Assembly: GCA_947179325.1 (NCBI GenBank)
Contig: CAMXAU010000005.1
Location: 1 to 64,000 of the forward strand
From: an uncultured Bacteroidales bacterium
GTDB lineage: Bacteria; Bacteroidota; Bacteroidia; Bacteroidales; UBA932
Direction of reading: 5' to 3'
DNA: 64,000 nucleotides
Shown piece after piece: positions 1 to 10,700 of the stretch. The first letter of the stretch is position 1. Each line of letters opens with the position of its first letter. Position numbers and translations under genes: made by a program. The notes beneath the pieces are model-generated. The model saw only the letters and a program-made list of their open reading frames with translations, had not been told where the DNA came from and did not search any database.

Positions 1-129
1 CTGCACAAGGTTCTGCAAATAGCTATGCACTGTGCTCTGCATAAGGTGATGCACATGATTTTACACACGGCCATGCACCATGTTCCGCCCGCGGTTGCGC
101 ATAAGGCCATGCACTGTTCCGCACAAGGC
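1..129. repeat. Degenerate direct repeats of about 23 bp, cut by window edge
   Basis: Read on the minus strand, five imperfect units follow the stop of the GH2 gene: 129-108, 107-72 (with an insertion), 71-48, 47-24 and 23-1. The common pattern is GCCTTRTGCRGAACANTGCA, ending at TGCAT. Spacing is 22-24 bp apart from the longer second unit. The array continues past the left edge, so its full length is unknown. The units are too divergent for a CRISPR. They could be an eroded tandem repeat or an extragenic repeat family. Confidence 0.5.
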
Positions 130-132
130 TAT

Positions 133-2655
133 CTATTGAATGGACAGTGCCAACGAAGCAGGCTTCAATCCATTTGCCTTTGCTGTCAGGACTACTTCCC
201 CTGGCAATGAGGATGCCTGTACAATTGCTGTCAGCATTCCTCCGAAAGCATGCATCTTTCCTGCGTGGAAAAGGTCCAGACATCTTGGGTCTCCATTGGC
301 TGCGGCACGGAATGTTCCCTGGCCGGAGACTGAAAAACTTATTTCACGTCCGTCCAGGGGGCAGAGATTGCCATCCTTGTCAACAACCTTTACCGTGACA
401 TATGCGAGGTCCTTTCCATCAGCATCAAGGCTGTTACGGTCCGCAGAAAGCTCTATATGGTGAGGCTTCCCGGCAGTACGCATAGACTGCTCTGCGGCTG
501 CATCCCCGTTTTCATCATATGCGACCACACGTATTTCACCCGGCTGATAGACAGCCTCTGGCCACATCAGCCTGTAACGTCCTTCAAGTGATTCCAGCTG
601 GCCTCCACCGGTAAGTCCTGAATAGCTTCCATCAACGGCATATCCGGCCGGGGACTTACGCTTGCGCCCATAGCTGACACCGTTGACAAACAGCTCGGCT
701 TCAGGGAAATCCGTATAGACAAACACTGGAACTTCTTTTCCTTCACGACCTTTCCAGTTCCAGTGCGGAAGTATATGGAGAGTATGGGAGTCCCTGTTCC
801 ATACACTTCTGTAGAGATAATATCTGTCTTTCGGGATGGAGGCAAGATCGATTATGCCGAACATTGAGCTGTGGTTCGGCCATGCATCAGTGTCATACGG
901 GCTTGGCTCACCGAGATAGTCAAAACCGGTCCACACAAACTGCCCGAGGGTCCAGCCATAGTCATCCGCAAGTGCAAAATCAACATCAGGTATATTTGCC
1001 CAGGCGCATGCCTCCAGGTCATATGCGGAACATTGGCTGTCTTCATGCATATATCCAAGACGCTTCTCCGCAGGCAATTTGTAGACTCCACGGGAACTCA
1101 CAGCAGAGGCTGTCTCGGAGCCGAGGATGAATCCCTGTGGAAGTTTTTCGTATGCCTCAACATAACGGAAGGTCCTGTAGTTCAGACCTGGTATGTCGAC
1201 TGTTGACGCAAAGCCGTTTTCAAGGACACATGTCACCTGGTCCATTCCGCAGGTTACCTTGCGCGAAGGGTCTTCCCTGTGGCAGATATCCTGAAGGAAC
1301 TTCGCTACCTTATAGCCGTCCGGACTGCACTGTGTCGGCACTTCGTTCCCTATGCTCCAGAGCACTACAGAGGGGTTGTTACGCCAATGGTGAATCATGT
1401 TCACCATATCATTTTCCGCCCATGTCCTGCCATCCGGAGCGATTTCATTGAAAAAACGGTGATAGCCATTTTCACATTTCGCCACATCCCATTCGTCAAA
1501 AGGCTCAACCATCATCATGAACCCGAGCTCATCACACAGGTCGACAAGTTCAGGAGCCGGCATATTGTGCGAAGTACGGATAGCATCGCAGCCCATGTCT
1601 TTCAGCAGCACAAGCTGATGCCGCAACGCAGCGGCATTCACAGCCGCGCCAAGCGGGCCGAGGTCATGATGATTGCACACACCCTGGAATTTCCTCGGCA
1701 CACCATTGAGATAGAAACCTTTTTCCGGAACAAATTCAATGCTGCGTATACCGAACCGTGTTTCATAGCTGTCCACATGCGCACCTCCGTAATATACATC
1801 AGTTACTGCACAATATAGAGACGGGGTCTCCGGAGACCACATCTGCGGATTATCCACTATGAAATTCTGCACCACAGGAAGCCCGTGCACGAGGCTTCCT
1901 TCAAAGGTCTTCGCCGCGACTTTGCTCCCGTCAGGTGAAAATATACCCGTAACGACCTTTACTGACTGCCCGTCAGCAAGCCCGTCTATCCTGGTCTCAA
2001 GATTCACAGAGGCGAATTCTGCAGAAACGTGGGGTGTAGTAAGATGCGTACCCCACACAGGGATATGCACCGGGTCAACTGAAATCAGATGCACATTGCG
2101 GTAAAGTCCCGCCCCCGGATACCATCGTGAAGAGAGTGGCCTGTTCTCCAGCCGGACAGCAAGGAGATTGCCACGTCCGTCAGGATTCAGCGCATCAGTG
2201 ACATCGCAATGGAAAGCATTGTATCCGTTAGGCCAGAAACAGACTTCCTTGCCGTTCACATAGACACGGGCCTCGCTCATTGCACCGTCAAAAAGCAATA
2301 TCGCACGTTTCCCGGCAGGGACATCGAACACACGCCTATACCAGCCCGTACCGACATAAGGCAATCCGCCGGTACGCCCTGTCTTTATTGATGACTTTTT
2401 CTCAAGGTTCTGGGTAATTGCGACATTCTGCAGGTCATTGTCCCTGCTGAAAGGGCCATAGATTGCCCAGTCATGCGGGACAGTCACATTCTCCCATCCG
2501 GAATCATCGAATACGGCAGATGAGGCACCTTCCACTTCCCCGCGATGGAATTTCCAGCCTTCTTCCAGAAGCTGTTCATGACGCTGGGCATAGGCGTTAC
2601 CGCCGAGAAGCACGGAAAGTCCGGCCACGACAGACATTATTCTTTTATCAATCAT
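133..2655 (-). CDS. GH2 family glycosidase, beta-galactosidase-like (DUF4982 type)
   Basis: This is an 840-residue exported enzyme with a Sec signal ending near residue 23 (AYAQ). The GH2 sugar-binding domain covers about 25-190, the immunoglobulin-like domain 195-300 and the TIM barrel 305-600. A DUF4982-like beta domain and a C-terminal Ig-like domain (about 735-840) follow. The acid/base is probably E438 in WSIGNEVP and the nucleophile E514 in LGSETAS, both standard GH2 positions. Relatives are beta-galactosidases, but galactose specificity cannot be read with certainty. It is the last gene of the PUL, 79 bp after the GH3 fusion, and probably trims oligosaccharides in the periplasm. Confidence 0.9.
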   Translation of the reverse strand: MIDKRIMSVVAGLSVLLGGNAYAQRHEQLLEEGWKFHRGEVEGASSAVFDDSGWENVTVPHDWAIYGPFSRDNDLQNVAITQNLEKKSSIKTGRTGGLPYVGTGWYRRVFDVPAGKRAILLFDGAMSEARVYVNGKEVCFWPNGYNAFHCDVTDALNPDGRGNLLAVRLENRPLSSRWYPGAGLYRNVHLISVDPVHIPVWGTHLTTPHVSAEFASVNLETRIDGLADGQSVKVVTGIFSPDGSKVAAKTFEGSLVHGLPVVQNFIVDNPQMWSPETPSLYCAVTDVYYGGAHVDSYETRFGIRSIEFVPEKGFYLNGVPRKFQGVCNHHDLGPLGAAVNAAALRHQLVLLKDMGCDAIRTSHNMPAPELVDLCDELGFMMMVEPFDEWDVAKCENGYHRFFNEIAPDGRTWAENDMVNMIHHWRNNPSVVLWSIGNEVPTQCSPDGYKVAKFLQDICHREDPSRKVTCGMDQVTCVLENGFASTVDIPGLNYRTFRYVEAYEKLPQGFILGSETASAVSSRGVYKLPAEKRLGYMHEDSQCSAYDLEACAWANIPDVDFALADDYGWTLGQFVWTGFDYLGEPSPYDTDAWPNHSSMFGIIDLASIPKDRYYLYRSVWNRDSHTLHILPHWNWKGREGKEVPVFVYTDFPEAELFVNGVSYGRKRKSPAGYAVDGSYSGLTGGGQLESLEGRYRLMWPEAVYQPGEIRVVAYDENGDAAAEQSMRTAGKPHHIELSADRNSLDADGKDLAYVTVKVVDKDGNLCPLDGREISFSVSGQGTFRAAANGDPRCLDLFHAGKMHAFGGMLTAIVQASSLPGEVVLTAKANGLKPASLALSIQ

Positions 2656-2734
2656 CTATTTAAGCATTTATATATAATTCAGCATCAACAGGGAAGGCAA
2701 GTCCGCAGCATCTCCCCTCACGACAGGGCCAGGA

Positions 2735-5700
2735 CTACTTGACCGTAATCCTGACTTTGCTGTCCTTGACCATGACATAATAATCCCCAGGCTCCACAAA
2801 CCTGTTTCCGTCACAGTCCACAAACCCGAGATCACGCACTGGATCAATCTCAAACCGGAATGTATGGCTGTCCCCTGCCTTTATCATGGCCTTTTCAAAG
2901 AACTTAAGTTCCTTGACCGGACGTGCAATGGAGCAGTATGGGTCATTTATGAACCAGTGGACAGTCTCCATGCCGTCAACATCGCTTGCGTTGGTGACTG
3001 TGACTTCCGCCATAATCCGCGGTGTCTCCCCATGGTTGTCAAGGCAATCCTGAAGAGCGATACTGTCCATGGAAAGCGTGACATCTGAGTACTCGAATCT
3101 GCTATAGCTCAAGCCATACGCAAATTCATACATAGGGTCGCTTGTGATATCCTTATAAATCCCCTGCGTGCCTCTGCGCCCGCTGTTTCTCCTGTTGTAA
3201 TATATCGGGATCTGCCCTGTGGAATAAGGGAAGGTCACCGGAAGTTTCCCTGATGGATTGTAGCGTCCAGAAAGTATGCCTGCGACAGCATATCCGCCCA
3301 TTGTACCAGGCTGCCATATCTCAAGCATGGCATCAGCCATCGGTTCTATACGGCTCAGGTCGAGCGGCCGGCCGCTCGAAAGCAGCACAATCACAGGCTT
3401 GCCGGCAGCGCGCACTGCAGCAAGCAGATTCTCCTGCAGCGGCGGCAATGCAATAGAAGAACGTGAGCAGTTCTCTCCGCTCCAGTTACGTTTTTCTCCA
3501 AGGCAGACTATGACAGCATCCGCATCTGAAGCCGCCTCGACAGCCTCAGCGAAAAGGGATTCGTCCTCCCCTTCAAAGTCACATCCACGGGAATATGTAA
3601 ATTGTACCCTGTCACCATATTCCTTTACAAGGGCATCATAGATATGCGTAGCCTCCTCAACTCTTCCGCGTCCGGACCAGTTTCCAATCAGAGGAGCACT
3701 GTCTGCCGCCAAAGGGCCAACCACAGCAACTTTTCCGCCGTCAGGACAGAGAGGAAGCAGCCCACCATCATTTTTCAGAAGAACCATAGTCTCCTGCGCA
3801 ACATCCTCGGCAATCTCCAGGTATTCAGGAAGAAGAAGTCTTTCAGACTCAGGAGTCTCAACAATGTACGGATTTTCAAAAAGGCCAAGGTCGAATTTCA
3901 CCTTGAGTACTCTGCGGACAGACTCGTCAATAAGCTCCATGCTGACCTGCCCCTCTTCCACCAGTTCCGGAAGATATTTTCTGTACAGGTCATCCACCAT
4001 GTCCATCTCCACCCCTGCATTGAAGGCAAGCCTTGCAGCCTCTTTGCCGTCCGGAGCGACTCCCTGGTTGATGATCTGCTTGACTGCATCCCAGTCAGAT
4101 ACGACAAAGCCCTCATGCCCCCACCTTTTCTTCAGCACCTCGGTCAGGGTATATCCATTGGATGTGGCAGGGACTCCATTGATAAGGTTAAAAGCACTCA
4201 TCAACGTCGCAGCCCCAGCCTTTACACCGGCCTCAAACGGAGGCAGATATGTATCCCACAGGCTCTGCCGCGATATTTCGGTCGGGACATAGTCACGTCC
4301 AGCCTCTGATGCACCATATCCCACATAATGCTTAAGGCAGGCCGCGACAGTGCCTCTTGCCGAGAGGTCATCGCCCTGGTATCCCCTCACCGCTGCTTCG
4401 CAATATACGGAAGCCGCATACGGGTCCTCGCCATAGCCCTCCGAGATACGTCCCCAACGGCCGTCCCTGGCCACATCGACCATCGGAGAAAAAGTCCAGT
4501 CCACACCAGACGCATTGCACTCGGCAGCCGCGACGGAGCACGAGCGTTCAACTGCTGAAGGATTCCAGGAAGCGGCCTGGGCAAGGGGGATAGGGAAAAC
4601 AGTGCGGAATCCATGTATGACATCATATCCGAAGATCATCGGAATACCGAGACGCGAGTTCTCCATGACATGACGCTGCACTGCATTCCTCATTGCCGCA
4701 TCATCCTGTATGTATATTACCGAGCCAAGCTCCGCAGGTATCTTGTCCACTGTCTCGCCTATATTGTTTACATTGTCATTCTTACCTACCATATACTGGT
4801 TCAGCTGCAGCACCTTCTCCTCAAGGGTCATCCTCGAAAGCAGGTCCTCGACACGCTTCGCCACAGGCGCAGAAGCATCCCTGTACAGGATATTCTCCGG
4901 CATGTCAGCAAGAGGAGTCACCTCATGAGGCTTCTGGACAGCCTCATGGGCAGCCCTTTGCGCAATCTGCTGATATTCAGCGGACATTCCTTCCGGACAA
5001 AAAGTATTCCCAAGCACGCTGCGGCCGGAAAGGACTTCATACCAGGCACATGCCGCCGTGTAGCGCCCTATCTTTTTATCAAGATGATATCCGTCACGCG
5101 TGACATTATCCCCGACAAAAGATGTCCGGAGATTCTGTATCGCGGTCCCAGAAGGGACTATAATCTTTATTTTCTGCGACTTGGCAGCCCTGATGACAGC
5201 ATCTGCTATGGCTTCATACATCCTCTGCTGCTCACAATCATAGTTCCTGAAACCCTTATGTGGAGAATCCTTGGCATATGCCCATGTCTGATGTATTATA
5301 AATGCTGTACTTTTAGGGACCCTGGCCTTTACATACGCCACCAGCCCTGGAAGCGAGGCCTCCCATGTCCCGTACTGTCCCGAAAGAGGACTTGACTGCT
5401 GGAAACTGACATAGTCCCACTGCTCATCTGCAAGGGCTGACTCCAATGTCACATTATTCTCCTGGATCCTGGTGCCGTCCTGGACAGTCTTGCGGTAACG
5501 GTAGGCCGGCTTGTTCTCACGCGCGTTCCCGAGATGCCTCTCAAGGGAACAGCCTCCGATAAAGAGGTTGCCAACAACCAGGGTCTTGCCATCCGCATCG
5601 GCAATGTCCCACAGATAATTCTCAACGGCATCTTCCGAAAAGCTGTTTCCTATGGCCAGGACCCTGACAATCCCGTCCCTGCCTTTGCCACATACGGACA

Positions 5701-5758
5701 GCACAGCCGATGATATCATCATCACAGCTATGCAGACAAGCAATCTTCTATAATTCAT
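2735..5758 (-). CDS. DUF4886 (SGNH-like) - GH3 glycosidase fusion
   Basis: The 1007-residue protein joins two enzymes. Residues 31-275 are a DUF4886 domain with the SGNH-type block AIGNSFS (S39) and a terminal RDGYHL pair (D222, H225). Residues 297-640 are the GH3 barrel with nucleophile D555 in VVSDWDA, 655-870 the GH3 second domain, and about 920-1000 a fibronectin-III-like tail. The signal peptide ends around residue 23 (LSVC); lipidation is uncertain because the residue before Cys is Val. GH3 members are mostly beta-glucosidases or beta-xylosidases. DUF4886 suggests esterase or acyl-transfer activity, which is inference. A separate, very similar DUF4886 gene lies at 24248-25393. Confidence 0.9.
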   Translation of the reverse strand: MNYRRLLVCIAVMMISSAVLSVCGKGRDGIVRVLAIGNSFSEDAVENYLWDIADADGKTLVVGNLFIGGCSLERHLGNARENKPAYRYRKTVQDGTRIQENNVTLESALADEQWDYVSFQQSSPLSGQYGTWEASLPGLVAYVKARVPKSTAFIIHQTWAYAKDSPHKGFRNYDCEQQRMYEAIADAVIRAAKSQKIKIIVPSGTAIQNLRTSFVGDNVTRDGYHLDKKIGRYTAACAWYEVLSGRSVLGNTFCPEGMSAEYQQIAQRAAHEAVQKPHEVTPLADMPENILYRDASAPVAKRVEDLLSRMTLEEKVLQLNQYMVGKNDNVNNIGETVDKIPAELGSVIYIQDDAAMRNAVQRHVMENSRLGIPMIFGYDVIHGFRTVFPIPLAQAASWNPSAVERSCSVAAAECNASGVDWTFSPMVDVARDGRWGRISEGYGEDPYAASVYCEAAVRGYQGDDLSARGTVAACLKHYVGYGASEAGRDYVPTEISRQSLWDTYLPPFEAGVKAGAATLMSAFNLINGVPATSNGYTLTEVLKKRWGHEGFVVSDWDAVKQIINQGVAPDGKEAARLAFNAGVEMDMVDDLYRKYLPELVEEGQVSMELIDESVRRVLKVKFDLGLFENPYIVETPESERLLLPEYLEIAEDVAQETMVLLKNDGGLLPLCPDGGKVAVVGPLAADSAPLIGNWSGRGRVEEATHIYDALVKEYGDRVQFTYSRGCDFEGEDESLFAEAVEAASDADAVIVCLGEKRNWSGENCSRSSIALPPLQENLLAAVRAAGKPVIVLLSSGRPLDLSRIEPMADAMLEIWQPGTMGGYAVAGILSGRYNPSGKLPVTFPYSTGQIPIYYNRRNSGRRGTQGIYKDITSDPMYEFAYGLSYSRFEYSDVTLSMDSIALQDCLDNHGETPRIMAEVTVTNASDVDGMETVHWFINDPYCSIARPVKELKFFEKAMIKAGDSHTFRFEIDPVRDLGFVDCDGNRFVEPGDYYVMVKDSKVRITVK

Positions 5759-5820
5759 TCTGGTTACAATTTATAAAACAAGTGAATATTATGACAGTGG
5801 TCTTTAGCGCATCAGCGGTA

Positions 5821-5828
5821 CAAATATA
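5821..5828 (-). promoter_or_regulatory. -7 box TATATTTG upstream of the DUF4886-GH3 gene
   Basis: The 119-bp gap between the beta-glucuronidase and the GH3 fusion contains a perfect TAnnTTTG box on the minus strand, about 63 bp before the start codon. No TTG lies at the expected -33 distance, and the conserved PUL element found at the other promoters is absent. An internal promoter is possible but weakly supported. Confidence 0.35.
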
Positions 5829-5877
5829 GCCAATTAATTCTGTATATGGCATTTCGGCAGACAACACATGCTGAATT

Positions 5878-7722
5878 CTAACGCCTGTCCTGATACCAGT
5901 CCCTCATGATATACCATGCCTTCTTGCGCTGCCCCTGGTCCGAGACCAGCCCTTTACGGTTCCAGCCCTCCTGGTTCGCAGGATGGAAACGGTAAGGGGA
6001 GCGGAAATCGAACAGCACCCATGGAGAGACACCTGCAAGGTTAGGTATATGCCTGAACATCTCCAGGTTGTCACGGTAGAGACGCGCCTGGTAGTCCTCG
6101 CTCCACGAGCCGGCCTGGTCTTCCGGCCCGGACTGTCCATAGAGAGCCTCCCCGCCGAACTCAGAAATGATAAGCGGCTGCCCGGCAGCCACATCCCACA
6201 CTGCCTCAGAAGGGTCGACAGGCCATGGATGATACCATCCCATATATTTGTTGACCGCCACGACATCAAGATTCTCCGTAAAATCATCATGCATCTCGAA
6301 ACGTCCTGATGACTTGTCATAATAGGCAAGGTCAAATGCCGCCACATAAAGCCTCGTTGTATCTATCTGACGGCCGGTCTCAAGAAGAGAGCAGAGGAAT
6401 GCGTTGCGCCCGGCCGACGGCTTTGTCTCATTGGCCACACCCCAATACCCGACTGCGCAGCGGTTCTTGTCCCTTGCTATCATCTCCCGGAGCATAGCCT
6501 GGGCCTTGGCACGTGTGCCCTCATCATCGAAATCTATCCCCTGCCATACAGGAATCTCCTCCCACAGCAGAATCCCCATCTGCTCAGCAAGCCTGACCGT
6601 GTATTCATTCTGAGGGTAATGCGCAAGCCTTATCATGTTGACACCCAAGGCCGCCGCTTCAGAAAGGAGCATCGATGCATCCGGCTGCGAAAACGCACGG
6701 CCCATCCTCTGCGGAATCTCCTCATGGAATGATATGCTGCGCATGAAGGTCGGCACACCGTTCACAAGTATACGTTCCCCGTCAACGGCAATATTACGAA
6801 ATCCTATTTTCTCACAGACCTTGTCTGCTCCGCTGCAGACAGACACGTCATACAGCTTCGGGTCATCAGGTGCCCATCTCTGCATCCTTTTCACCTTGAA
6901 CGAGAAGTCTGCCTTTCCGTCCGGTCCAGCCGTGACGGTCTTGCTGACCTTCAGTTCCGGTATCTCGATTGTCACATCCTGCGAAAGTCCGGAGGAAAGC
7001 GACACTGAAGCATGGACCAGATCCGGTTCGTGTTTATCAAGCCGGATGAAATAATCTTCCACAAACACCTCAGGGACAGACACCAGCATAACATCCCTGG
7101 TAATTCCGCCATAGTTCCACCAGTCAAAATTCATCGCTGGGATTGCGTCCGGAGTCCTGCGGTTGCTAACTTCAAGGCACAGGAAATTATCTTTTTCCTT
7201 CAACATGCCTGTCACCTCTATCTGAAAAGGCGTAAACCCTCCTTCATGGGATACAATGAGCTCCCCGTTGAGATAGACACGGCATCTGTAGCTGACAGCA
7301 CCGAAATACAGGAAAGTCCTCCCGGTCCCTGCGATTGCAGAAGTTCCGGGCTCATGACTGCGGAAAGGATTGCAGTCGGGCGCATCGAAATGGCGTGCAT
7401 ACCACATTGTCCCTTCATAATATTTCAGTTCCGGATACTGGGAATTCCAGTCTCCAGGGACATTAAGACGCATTGCCCCGTCAAACGAATATTCATAGAA
7501 CTCTTCGTTTGACTGTGGTTTGCGGTTCTTATATACCTCCATTTTCCGGCCCTGGTCATAAAGATCCGTAAAAGCGCTCCATTTCCCGTTGAGCAAGACA
7601 TATTCACGTCCGTAGACATTTGTCATGAAAGGGATATCATCTGATGCCGAAGCCCACTGGCCGGAAAACAGGCCTAAGGCAATGACACAAAACAATAGAA
7701 CATGGTTATTCATTCCTGCCAT
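5878..7722 (-). CDS. GH2 beta-glucuronidase
   Basis: The 614-residue exported GH2 enzyme has a signal peptide ending near SGQWASA (residue 27), then sugar-binding, Ig-like and TIM-barrel domains. E432 in WGVANETK is the acid/base and E521 in IISEFGGEA the nucleophile. The decisive feature is N588-R-K590-G near the C terminus: this NxKG motif contacts the uronate carboxylate in known beta-glucuronidases and is absent from GH2 galactosidases. The product would be glucuronate, matching the uronate genes at 41584-46722. It lies 8 bp after the FAD-glycosidase fusion in the same transcription unit. An alternative start is M4 (7713). Confidence 0.88.
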   Translation of the reverse strand: MAGMNNHVLLFCVIALGLFSGQWASASDDIPFMTNVYGREYVLLNGKWSAFTDLYDQGRKMEVYKNRKPQSNEEFYEYSFDGAMRLNVPGDWNSQYPELKYYEGTMWYARHFDAPDCNPFRSHEPGTSAIAGTGRTFLYFGAVSYRCRVYLNGELIVSHEGGFTPFQIEVTGMLKEKDNFLCLEVSNRRTPDAIPAMNFDWWNYGGITRDVMLVSVPEVFVEDYFIRLDKHEPDLVHASVSLSSGLSQDVTIEIPELKVSKTVTAGPDGKADFSFKVKRMQRWAPDDPKLYDVSVCSGADKVCEKIGFRNIAVDGERILVNGVPTFMRSISFHEEIPQRMGRAFSQPDASMLLSEAAALGVNMIRLAHYPQNEYTVRLAEQMGILLWEEIPVWQGIDFDDEGTRAKAQAMLREMIARDKNRCAVGYWGVANETKPSAGRNAFLCSLLETGRQIDTTRLYVAAFDLAYYDKSSGRFEMHDDFTENLDVVAVNKYMGWYHPWPVDPSEAVWDVAAGQPLIISEFGGEALYGQSGPEDQAGSWSEDYQARLYRDNLEMFRHIPNLAGVSPWVLFDFRSPYRFHPANQEGWNRKGLVSDQGQRKKAWYIMRDWYQDRR

Positions 7723-7730
7723 AGAGTATC

Positions 7731-10700
7731 TTATTTGTTTACAACATATCTGTACATTGCATAGCTGTTTTCTGACGGAAGACTGAAAGCGACAGAGCCT
7801 CCCGGGCCTGCAGTCGCTGTGAAAGCGTCTCCGTAGCCAAGCAGAGGCTCAAACGAGACCTCTGCCCCGTCTGGAAGCCATGTCCGCACATCTGCTGTGC
7901 CTTTTTCAGAAGCCTCCCTGTAAACCAGGATATATCCGCATGTCTCATTTAAAATAGACTGGAATCCGGTCCAGGAACGTCCGGAAGGCTCGTCGCCTAT
8001 AGGAAAAATCATCCCGGAATGAAATTCCGCACTGATTTCACGGTATCCGGACACAAGCCCGCTTACGGCAAATGCCTCCTCCGGAAGATTTGATGCCTCC
8101 ATCCATGCAAGCGGCTGTCCAGCCATCGTCGTGGCGAAGAGATAATCAAATCCATAGGCAGAAGGGGCAAACGGGTCGCCATCATACTTACCTTCATTCC
8201 TCCATTTGTTCAGGAATTCTATCTGAAGACGCTCGGCCGGGACATACCTGGAAAGCATCCACAGATTTCGCAATGTCTGGTATGGATAATAATTGCCCCA
8301 GTCCGTGTAGCGGTTCTCAAGGAAAATATTGCCATATTCATAGAAGGAATGGTATCCTCCCCTGCGCCCGGCTGTTGCATCAAGATTGAAAAGCACCTGG
8401 TTTCCTGTACGTTCAAGCACATCATCGAAAAGGCGGTGCAGATTGGTCTCCGCCTTTTTGGAAGGGATTGCCAGCCCGTCTATCTTGAACACCTTTATAC
8501 CATATCTTTCATACAGGCCGACGAGGATGTCCGCATCCTTTTTCCATTCCTCGAAATCATTCTGCACGCTCGGATTGAACCAGAGCCCAACCTCCACGCC
8601 AAGCTGACGCCCCTTCTCCACTACAGGGGCAAGGCCTTCGGGATATTTATCATGATCCGGTGTCCAGTATCCAGGGTTGTCATGGATATTCCTGAACGAA
8701 CCTTTTGCCACTGCGGAATTCGGGCTTTTCCCTGCCTGCCATCCGTCATCTATCTGGAAATGCGTAACACCAAGGCGTGCCGCCCTCCCTATTTCTTCAA
8801 GGCAGAATTCCTCATTCACCTTGGCATCCTGGCTACGGTCACCCCATGTGTTCATCATTATCATCTCATCCCTTTCCGGGATATGCCTGCGCTGGTGTTT
8901 CTGATATGACCTCAAAGCCTTCAGGGCTGCCAGTTCGCCTTCACCATATACACCAGTGACACATGAGTACACCCTTGTCCATTCATCAGGACTGACATCA
9001 TCTGATGTTATCCCAAGTCCTGTAACGCAGAAATGCCCGAATTCGGCAGTGAAGTCAGCACCGCCGTATGCAGGCTGGGTGCTGGAGCATGGAGACTCCT
9101 TCAAAAAGAAAAAGCCGTCACCCGAGACCCCGTCACGCACAAAAAGAAGATTGCCACGGCATGAACTCTTCCTGTATGAGACCATGTCCCTTTCCGCAAC
9201 AAGGTTATTGTTCCAGTCCGTGACATCCCAGAACTCGACAGCCTTTGCATGCCAATGGTTTCCAGCAAAATCCAGCTGGTCCAGGACTGCCGGTACCGTC
9301 CTTGTCTTCATGTCTGCATCTGACTCTATGTTCTTTCTGTCTGCAGCAGAAGTCTCTTTTCCGGACAGGACTGCATCCAGAGTGCCCCGAAGCCATGTGT
9401 CACATGCTATGGCTGGAACATCCTGATATACCCTGAACTCTCTGCGCACATCAAGGTCACCGAGCGAATATGTCACAACAGCCTTGTGATATGCCGGATG
9501 AATTTCGTTTTCCTCCACATCCTCCATGGTGAACTTGGCATCCGTCCCCTCCCCCGAGACTTTGCCCACAGCAAAGTCAGGCCTGAGAGAAGCCGACCTG
9601 CGTACTGTGCCGGCAGACTTGTCTTCGAGGCTATATGTCATCAGATTACCTCCATTCCAGACAAACTTGCGTTCAACCAGTCGGTTCCCGACAACAAGCG
9701 TATCGCCCTGCAGACGGCTGTACCCGGCTGCAACAGGCCTTTCAAGAATCCGGTTAGGAAGATTGAAATCCTGGCTGTCAAGCCCCTCCCTCTTTCCTGC
9801 GCCTTCCTGCATCATGGCTTTCAATTCTTCAAGATGAGATTCATATACATTACGTGGCGAGCACCCGTAACGTATGCATAGAGAGGCTGCCAGGCCTGCA
9901 ACTTCCCCCATCATCCCTGTTGTACGCATGACACGGACAGTGCCAAGCGCGACATGCGTAACGCTGATATTGCGCCCGGCCATAAAAAGATTATCTATAT
10001 TCCTTGAATACAGGCACCTGTAAGGCACGGCGTACGGATGTATCCAGTTGTGTACCGTCGCCGCCTTGAATTCCTGTCCTGGGAATTTCGCGGAGTTGTC
10101 CGGGTCCGGGAAATGCAGGTCAATCGCCCATGTAGTTGTGAATGATGCATCCCTATGCGGAATATTCCTGTCTATATCATTCTGGGTCAGCATATAGTCA
10201 CCTATGAGGCGGCGAGACTCCCTCTTGCCTGCGATATAGCCTGCCCAGTCAAGCGAGAGGGTCTTCCACCGCGAATTGCCGTCAAGGTGATTTTTAAGGA
10301 AGCTCCAGTTGGAATACACGACAAGCAGGCCATAGTCCCTGATTCTCTCGGCGTCCTCTATCTGGTCGAGATCCATTCCTGTCTCCCATTTCCATTCCCC
10401 CATGGTGACCTTTTCGCAGTTATCCGCATTGAAATCGACCCCGTACGAGAATTCAGGAAAAACTGTCTCACGGCCCTCATCCCTTGAATACCATTGTATT
10501 GATGCGCCCATGGTCATTTCATCCTGGACTTCGGGAGCCAGTGATTCATCATAATCAGCCCTGGACTCCCTTCCCATACGGTATTCCGCCCCTGCAAGGT
10601 AGCCGACGGTGCCGTCTCCTGTGCAGTCCGAGAAGAGAGATGCCTCCAGCCAATGCTCCTCACCAGTCTCTATATGACGTATAAGGACTGCCGCTATCGA

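Noticed and set aside
1..129. CRISPR array
   Set aside because: Units are too short and variable, the spacers are not separate from the repeats, and no cas gene is nearby.
5759..5877. A fourth copy of the conserved PUL promoter element
   Set aside because: A -7 box is present, but the position 37-38 bp upstream shows no meaningful match to the 20-mer.
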